Program-made: the position numbers and the translations under genes
Assembly (NCBI RefSeq): GCF_016919165.1
Contig: NZ_JAFFPS010000057.1
Span: 62,001 to 126,000 of the forward strand
Source of the DNA: Leptospira chreensis
GTDB taxonomy: Bacteria; Spirochaetota; Leptospiria; Leptospirales; Leptospiraceae
Direction of reading: 5' to 3'
DNA length: 64,000 bases
The notes under the pieces: model-generated
Database searches by the model: none
Told to the model about the DNA's origin: nothing
Seen by the model: the letters and a program-made list of their open reading frames with translations, nothing else
In this document: piece after piece, positions 59,086 to 64,000 of the stretch
Layout: every line of letters starts with the position of its first letter
How positions within the stretch are numbered: position 1 is the first letter of the stretch

Positions 59086-60267
59086 ATGAAAACAGAATTC
59101 AATTTTAAGAATATTAGATCATTAAGTATACTCGTTCTTGTGGCCAGTTTGGCCTATTTCGGGTATTCCAAGTTTTTTGGAGCCGGTAAAAAAACGGAGG
59201 CACTGACTGATGATAAATCCAAGTTTGCAATCTCTGCGGAGATTCAAAAGAACCATCCCTTTTCGGTAGTTTATTTAGAAGAAAAGGCTTTGGAAGAAGA
59301 ACTCCAACTTCCAGGAACCGTTTCTTATGATATGAACAGCGTGGCCAAAGTAGGTTCACGGGTGAGCGGACGAATTGTACAGGTGTTTGTGAAGGAAGGG
59401 GAACATGTAAAAAAAAGTACGGCCCTTGCTTCCATCCAATCTGTGGAACTCGGAACCACAGAAGCCAATTATTTAAAAGCAAGAGCAAGACTGGAAGCCC
59501 TCAAAGTACAAGCGGACAGAGCGAAAGATCTTTATGAAAGAAAAGTAACGTCTGCCAAAGAATACGAAATGTCTCTTATGGATTATAAATCGGTAAAAGC
59601 CGAAATGGAAACCTCCAGGAACGCTTTGGAAAATTTAGGTCTCAATGATTCGGAAATTGCTAACTTAGAAGCTGGAAAATACAATTCCAAAAACTTATAC
59701 ATCAGAACTCCTATTTCCGGAACTGTGACGGAAAGAGAAGCCATCATTGGTCAAGCCGTCAATGCTCGTGACAATTTATTCACTGTTGCGGATTTGAGTG
59801 TTCTTTGGATCAATTTGGAAGTATACGAAAAAGATTTATCATCCATTCGTATGGGTAACGAAGCCAAGGTCATTCCTATTGGTTCTAAAGATGAATCTTT
59901 AAAGGCTGTTGTTTCTCACGTAGGGGATGTGATTGACCCTGTCAAAAAAACTGCGGAGATCCGTCTGGAAGTTAGAAACTCAAAAGGGAGACTTCGCCCG
60001 GGACAAAGTGTGACGGCAACTGTAGTCGGTGCCATGGTAGAATCTTCGGTAAACAAAGCGAAGGTGATCCCTGCAGATTGTATCCATAAAATCGAAGGGG
60101 AGAATTATATCTTTGTTCGGAACGGTGACGGATCCTTCTCTGCCAAAAAAATTGGAGTGGGTAAAACCTATGACCATTGGGTAGAGGTCACAAATGGTGT
60201 GGAATCTGGCGAAGCCATTGTGGAAGAAGGAAGTTTTGTTTTGAAAAGTGAGTATTTAAAGTTATAA
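59086..60267 (+). CDS. Membrane-fusion protein (CzcB/CusB-type adaptor)
   Basis: The 393-residue protein has an N-terminal transmembrane anchor (about 12-28), a barrel-sandwich segment (SRVSGRIVQVFVKEGEHVKKSTALASI), a long alpha-hairpin (about 125-190) and a beta-barrel, ending in the membrane-proximal domain. It bridges pump and outer-membrane channel. The order here is pump, ppa, channel, adaptor, which differs from the usual CBA order. Confidence 0.9.
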   Translation: MKTEFNFKNIRSLSILVLVASLAYFGYSKFFGAGKKTEALTDDKSKFAISAEIQKNHPFSVVYLEEKALEEELQLPGTVSYDMNSVAKVGSRVSGRIVQVFVKEGEHVKKSTALASIQSVELGTTEANYLKARARLEALKVQADRAKDLYERKVTSAKEYEMSLMDYKSVKAEMETSRNALENLGLNDSEIANLEAGKYNSKNLYIRTPISGTVTEREAIIGQAVNARDNLFTVADLSVLWINLEVYEKDLSSIRMGNEAKVIPIGSKDESLKAVVSHVGDVIDPVKKTAEIRLEVRNSKGRLRPGQSVTATVVGAMVESSVNKAKVIPADCIHKIEGENYIFVRNGDGSFSAKKIGVGKTYDHWVEVTNGVESGEAIVEEGSFVLKSEYLKL

Positions 60268-60269
60268 CT

Positions 60270-60317
60270 CCTAGTTTTTTGTTGACATAACGCCCATTTC
60301 CTAGTTATCTGTTTAGT
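60270..60317 (+). promoter_or_regulatory. lexA promoter region with a pair of direct repeats
   Basis: A perfect -35 box TTGACA lies at 60282-60287, with a poorly matched -10 about 17 bases on (near 60302-60310). Two direct repeats beginning TCCTAGTT, at 60269 and 60299, agree at 14 of 17 positions and are 30 bases apart, that is about three helical turns. The second lies over the presumed -10. This would suit autoregulation by LexA. No TTTGN5CAAA-type box, the form I recall for L. interrogans LexA1, is present. Confidence 0.45.
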
Positions 60318-60926
60318 ATGAAAGACCTCACGGAAAAACAAGAATTTGTTTTGCAATACATATCGGACACAGTGCGGGAGAAGGGTTTCCCACCTACCAT
60401 TCGTGAGATTGGAGATCAGTTTGGAATCACAGCTAAGGGTGCTTACGACCACCTAAAGGCGATCGAGAAAAAAGGTTATATTAAAACTTCTAAAAACCAA
60501 AGCCGCGCCATTGAACTTTTGAAAGGAAATGGGGAAGAGGCACTTCTTGTTCGTGCTTCGGGAATTCCCCTCCTGGGTCAAGTGGCTGCGGGTTCTCCCA
60601 TCCTCGCCGAAGAAAATATCGAAGAATACATTGCTGTCCCAGAAGACTTGGCCACCAAACCCGGAACCTTTGCTTTACGAGTGAAGGGAGATTCTATGGT
60701 GGAAGCAGGGATTAGTGACGGTGACATTGCCATCATCCAAAAGAAAGACACAGCTAGGAATGGGGAGATCGTCGTCGCTATGATTGAAAACGAAGCCACT
60801 CTAAAAGTGTTTTATAAAGAACCGGATATGATTCGTTTGGAACCAAGAAACGTAAAACTAAAACCCATTCGTACCAAAAAGGCTACGATAATTGGGAAAC
60901 TAATCGGACTCTATCGCATTTACTGA
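60318..60926 (+). CDS. lexA: LexA repressor (SOS regulator)
   Basis: The 202-residue protein has the LexA winged helix at 1-65 (IREIGDQFGITAKGAYDHLKAIEKKGYI), the self-cleavage site Ala91-Gly92 (QVAAGSP) and the catalytic dyad Ser126 (GDSM) and Lys163 (ATLKVF), 37 residues apart as in other LexA proteins. It represses SOS genes until RecA-stimulated cleavage. It is 50 bases after the metal-efflux operon and has its own promoter candidate. Confidence 0.96.
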   Translation: MKDLTEKQEFVLQYISDTVREKGFPPTIREIGDQFGITAKGAYDHLKAIEKKGYIKTSKNQSRAIELLKGNGEEALLVRASGIPLLGQVAAGSPILAEENIEEYIAVPEDLATKPGTFALRVKGDSMVEAGISDGDIAIIQKKDTARNGEIVVAMIENEATLKVFYKEPDMIRLEPRNVKLKPIRTKKATIIGKLIGLYRIY

Positions 60927-60962
60927 TTGACCAAACCCTGGTTGGGAGTGAGTTTAGAAGGG

Positions 60963-61253
60963 ATGTCGAAACATCTCTTCTCTTTCCCAACATTTCTCCT
61001 TCTCTCACTGATCCTCTCTTGCGCTCCTAAAAAACAAGAAATTGATGCCTATGACTTAAAACGTGTCTTGGAACGGTTTGCTCAAAATCGGATCCAAACT
61101 GGCCTTATGGCAGATACCAAAAGACCGACACCGACAGACAGTGCTCTTTTTGAAGAGGCCTGCGAAGTCTACCGGTTGTCCATCCCGGAAGCCAAAGAAA
61201 TGTTAAAAAAAGAAAACAAAGCCCTTTACGAGTCAATTTATGGAAATGAATAA
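60963..61253 (+). CDS. Small lipoprotein of unknown function
   Basis: From ATG 60963 the 96-residue product has a basic start, a hydrophobic stretch and a lipobox LILSC, then a charged helical domain (YDLKRVLERFAQNRI and EEACEVYRLSIPEAKEMLKKENKALYESI). The frame is open up to a TTG at 60927, but that start gives a less typical signal. It overlaps the ctpA start by 14 bases, so it is likely coupled to it. I recognise no family; it could be a partner or regulator of the processing protease. Confidence 0.7.
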   Translation: MSKHLFSFPTFLLLSLILSCAPKKQEIDAYDLKRVLERFAQNRIQTGLMADTKRPTPTDSALFEEACEVYRLSIPEAKEMLKKENKALYESIYGNE

Positions 61254-62619
61254 AATCAAAATATCGGAACGTCTGGTTTGGGGAAGTGTAACCTTCTGTT
61301 TGGTGGTACTTGTTTTTTTTACAAGTCAGGAGAAGGTGAAAGCCATATCCACTGACGGGGAAAAATACTTACAAATTCTACATGAAGTGGTTTCTTATAT
61401 TGAAAATGATTTTGTAGACCCGCAAGACGAAAAAAAAATCTATACGGGCGCCATCCTTGGAGCCTTACAAAGTTTAGGTGATCCGCATACAAGGTTTTTA
61501 GATACTGATGAATTTGGTGAATTACAAAATGAAACCAAAGGAAGTTTCGGCGGAATTGGTGTGGAGATTAGTTTTCAAGAAAACGCTTTTATCATCGTAG
61601 CTCCCATCGAAGGAACCCCTGCTTGGAAGGCCGGACTCCAACCCCAAGACAAAATCACAGAGATCAACGGAAAAAGTACCAAGTCTGTTTCTCTATCCGA
61701 ATCCATTGGGATGATGCGTGGGGATGTGGGATCCTCCATTTCTATGAAGATAGAAAGAAAGGGAATCAAAGATCCTTTTGTGGTCAATTTAGTCAGAGAA
61801 CTCATTCAAATTCGATATGTAAGATCCCATTACCTTCCAGAAACCCAAACCGGTTATATCAAACTCGTTCAGTTTATGGGAAAAGAAACCACAGCCAAAG
61901 AATTTGCAAATGCCGTGACTGCGATGAAAGATGCGGGTGCTAAAAAACTTGTGATCGATTTACGAATGAATCCCGGTGGGCTTTTGGATTTGGCCATTGA
62001 CCTCGCCGATCTCTTTTTGCCACCAGAGGCGGAGATTGTCTCTGTAAAAGGTCGGGGTGGGGTTCTTGTAAAAAGTTATAAGGCAGATAAAAAAGAGAAA
62101 AAGTTTTTAGACATACCGGTTGCTATTTTAGTGAACGGGGGATCTGCCAGTGCTTCTGAAATTTTAGCGGGTGCTTTAAAAGATAACAAACGTGCTGTGG
62201 TGGTGGGAACTCAAAGTTTTGGAAAGGGAAGTGTGCAGTCGATTTTTCCTCTCTCTGGGGGAACGGGTGTTGCCATCACCATCCAAAAATACTATACACC
62301 ATCTGGGGTATCGATTCATGGAAAAGGAATCACACCTGATCATATCGTGAACCCGATTGCCGCAAGCGAAGATGAAAAGTATGTCTTGGAAAAACTTTTT
62401 AAAAAGAATTTGATTCGTCCCTTTTTAGAAACTCATCCAGAATACAATGATACCGCTCTGGCTGATTTTTCTGCTCTACTGAAAAAAGAAAACCTAACCA
62501 TTTCAGATTCAGTCACTCGGATCTTTTTATTTAATGAAATGAGAGCTGGTTCTTCGAATGCAAAACCAAGATTGGATTTAGATACACAACTTGCTGAAGC
62601 CATTCGTATCTTGAAGTAA
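61240..62619 (+). CDS. ctpA: C-terminal processing peptidase (S41 family)
   Basis: The 459-residue periplasmic protease has an N-terminal signal/anchor (about 10-28), a PDZ domain (about 100-180, GSFGGIGVEIS, then IEGTPAWKAGLQ) and the S41 catalytic domain with Ser304 (GGSASASEIL), Lys329 (FGKGSVQ) and Gln333. Such enzymes trim or degrade proteins in the envelope. It overlaps the lipoprotein gene by 14 bases and tsaD by one base (TAATG). Confidence 0.93.
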   Translation: MEMNKIKISERLVWGSVTFCLVVLVFFTSQEKVKAISTDGEKYLQILHEVVSYIENDFVDPQDEKKIYTGAILGALQSLGDPHTRFLDTDEFGELQNETKGSFGGIGVEISFQENAFIIVAPIEGTPAWKAGLQPQDKITEINGKSTKSVSLSESIGMMRGDVGSSISMKIERKGIKDPFVVNLVRELIQIRYVRSHYLPETQTGYIKLVQFMGKETTAKEFANAVTAMKDAGAKKLVIDLRMNPGGLLDLAIDLADLFLPPEAEIVSVKGRGGVLVKSYKADKKEKKFLDIPVAILVNGGSASASEILAGALKDNKRAVVVGTQSFGKGSVQSIFPLSGGTGVAITIQKYYTPSGVSIHGKGITPDHIVNPIAASEDEKYVLEKLFKKNLIRPFLETHPEYNDTALADFSALLKKENLTISDSVTRIFLFNEMRAGSSNAKPRLDLDTQLAEAIRILK

Positions 62620-63644
62620 TGGCCTACGGGTTAGGCATTGAATCCAGTTGTGATGAAACCTCTATTGCCATCGTTCGCGATGGTAAGGATCTCCTATCTC
62701 TAAAAATCTATAGCCAAATCGATTCCCATTCTCCCTACCGTGGTGTGGTTCCAGAAATTGCATCCCGTGCCCATTTAGAAAAAATCAACTCTCTCCTCGC
62801 TGTTTCTATGGAAGAGGCGGGCATCGAATATTCTGAATTGGACTATGTAGCTGTGACAACCTATCCCGGGTTAGTTGGTTCCCTTATGATTGGGGCACAG
62901 CTTGCCCGTTGTATATCTCTCGTGCATCAAATTCCTATTGTGGCCGTCAATCATCTCGAAGCCCATTTGGCAGTGATTGGTTTAGAAAGAGAACTTCCCC
63001 CCTTTCCTTGGCTCGGAGTCCTTTTGTCGGGAGGAAACTCTTCCATCTATCTTTACCAAGGGTTTGGTGATTTACAAATCCTTGCCGATACACAGGACGA
63101 TTCCCTCGGCGAAGCCTTTGATAAAGTGAGTGCTGTCTTAAACCTTCCTTATCCGGGTGGCCCTTATTTGGAAGCCAAGGCCAATGCCTACAAACTCGGG
63201 GAAGCGGAAGTGAATCCTTTTCCAAAACTTCTAAAAGAAGACGGTGAGGATAAGATTCGGTTTTCCTATAGCGGGTTAAAGACAGCTGTCCTTTATTACC
63301 TGAAAGCCCATGCGGAAGCTCCCCCTGTGGAAAAAATTTCCTACTTCTTCCAAAAGACGGCCTTCGAACTCGTCACCCGTAATATCCGCAAAGCCATTGC
63401 CAAAACCGGAATTCGGACTGTAGTCGCGGCCGGTGGGGTCCTCGCCAACGGGAAACTCCGGGAGAGTTTGGAAGCCGAAAAAGAAAGATCCCAATTTGAC
63501 CTATTTTATCCTGGCAAAAAAATTTACTGCACAGATAACGGAGCGATGGTGGCATGTCTTGGATACCATCTCTGGAAACAAAAATCTTTTGTGGGGCTCG
63601 ACTTTAAGGTAAGTCCCAAGCGAAACTTTGAACAAACATTATGA
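62619..63644 (+). CDS. tsaD: TsaD, tRNA N6-threonylcarbamoyladenosine transferase
   Basis: The 341-residue protein has the ASKHA fold and motifs of TsaD: GIESSCDETS, the metal-binding VNHLEAHL, LLSGGNSSIYL and the AAGGVLANGKLRESL loop. It completes the t6A37 modification with TsaB, TsaC and TsaE. The start ATG overlaps the ctpA stop and its own stop overlaps pssA (ATGA). Confidence 0.96.
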   Translation: MAYGLGIESSCDETSIAIVRDGKDLLSLKIYSQIDSHSPYRGVVPEIASRAHLEKINSLLAVSMEEAGIEYSELDYVAVTTYPGLVGSLMIGAQLARCISLVHQIPIVAVNHLEAHLAVIGLERELPPFPWLGVLLSGGNSSIYLYQGFGDLQILADTQDDSLGEAFDKVSAVLNLPYPGGPYLEAKANAYKLGEAEVNPFPKLLKEDGEDKIRFSYSGLKTAVLYYLKAHAEAPPVEKISYFFQKTAFELVTRNIRKAIAKTGIRTVVAAGGVLANGKLRESLEAEKERSQFDLFYPGKKIYCTDNGAMVACLGYHLWKQKSFVGLDFKVSPKRNFEQTL

Positions 63645-64000
63645 AACTAAAACTTACTTGGATCCCCAATACACTGACTCTCGGAAACTTAACCTTAGGG
63701 TTTGTTTCTATGCTCCTGGTTGCTGAAACCAATCCATCCCACACAAATTCCCACGAACTTTATTCCCTGGCAGGAGTGTTTATCATCTTAGCCGCGTTAT
63801 TCGATGGATTTGACGGAATGGCCGCTCGTGCCCTCAACTGTACAAGCGAACTTGGGGCGGACTTAGACAGTCTTGCCGATCTCACTACATTCGGCATCGC
63901 CCCCGGATTTTTATCGTACAAAATGTTCTTCTATGATATCAAATTGGATATCTTTGACAAACCGGATTACTTTCCTTTAGGTATGTTCATCGCAGCTTTG
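63641..64000 (+). CDS. pssA: CDP-diacylglycerol--serine O-phosphatidyltransferase (PssA), 5' part
   Basis: The first 120 codons are inside the window; the gene continues past 64000. The start ATG 63641 overlaps the tsaD stop. The protein opens with MKLKLTWIPNTLTLGNL and shows the CDP-alcohol phosphotransferase signature DGFDGMAARALNC, then GADLDSLAD, which includes the metal-binding Asp residues. It makes phosphatidylserine in the inner membrane, the precursor of phosphatidylethanolamine. Confidence 0.92.
   Translation, partial: MKLKLTWIPNTLTLGNLTLGFVSMLLVAETNPSHTNSHELYSLAGVFIILAALFDGFDGMAARALNCTSELGADLDSLADLTTFGIAPGFLSYKMFFYDIKLDIFDKPDYFPLGMFIAAL

Overview
The window is a chromosomal stretch of a Leptospira-type spirochaete, most like the free-living saprophytic group. 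The strongest evidence is the citramalate synthase, whose catalytic residues (R16, D17, H207, H209) have the same numbering I recall for the characterised L. interrogans enzyme. Other support comes from the long, plant/Chlamydia-like IspG, the GAF/SpoIIE signalling protein, the bactofilin, and tightly overlapping operons with several TTG and GTG starts. I see no rRNA, tRNA, CRISPR array, insertion sequence or prophage.

Layout. 1-7460: high-affinity K+ system kdpA(end)-B-C-D-E, then a beta-barrel outer-membrane protein. 7641-15545: a very large alpha-2-macroglobulin-like protein and a membrane-anchored alkaline-phosphatase-superfamily enzyme with a Thr nucleophile. 15563-18882: carB, with its reading frame broken in the linker between the two synthetase halves. 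18919-21614: a DUF1499 lipoprotein, a non-coding region with a 17-bp tandem repeat, and a TetR regulator with an AlkB alkane monooxygenase. 21716-26754 (minus strand): ispG, a DUF2339 membrane protein and a DUF3999 protein. 26893-35929: a compact plus-strand run of a small unknown protein, mutY, a two-component histidine kinase (interrupted by an in-frame TGA) with a receiver protein, an Smr-domain protein, cimA, pth, a DedA-family protein, a small Cys-rich protein and rarA. 35976-38361 (minus): a GAF/SpoIIE/TPR phosphatase with a frameshift near its N terminus. 38843-50400: a respiratory complex I operon, nuoABCDEF-H-JK-(LM fused)-N, with no room for nuoG or nuoI. 50493-53319: mtnD (+), then recJ (interrupted by an in-frame TAA) and a bactofilin (-). 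53432-60267: a CzcA-type metal efflux operon with a pyrophosphatase gene inside it. 60318-64000: lexA, a small lipoprotein, a ctpA-type protease, tsaD and the start of pssA.

How the parts work together. Kdp imports K+ under KdpDE control, and the following porin may supply the outer-membrane route. The nuo operon is the respiratory proton pump. The Czc-type genes form a tripartite metal exporter. CimA opens the pyruvate route to isoleucine. MutY, RarA, RecJ and LexA are DNA repair and SOS functions. Most genes are ordinary housekeeping.

The clearest anomaly is a set of reading-frame lesions: carB (frameshift), the histidine kinase (TGA), the SpoIIE protein (frameshift) and recJ (TAA). A NuoL-NuoM fusion lies at a G5 run where one extra base would restore two separate genes. 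Homopolymer indels could be assembly errors, but the two nonsense codons cannot be explained that way, so the raw reads and a close relative need to be compared. I did not find a convincing wholly new system. The best candidates for a second look are the complex I composition, the pyrophosphatase within the metal-efflux operon, and the non-coding repeat region upstream of the TetR/AlkB pair.
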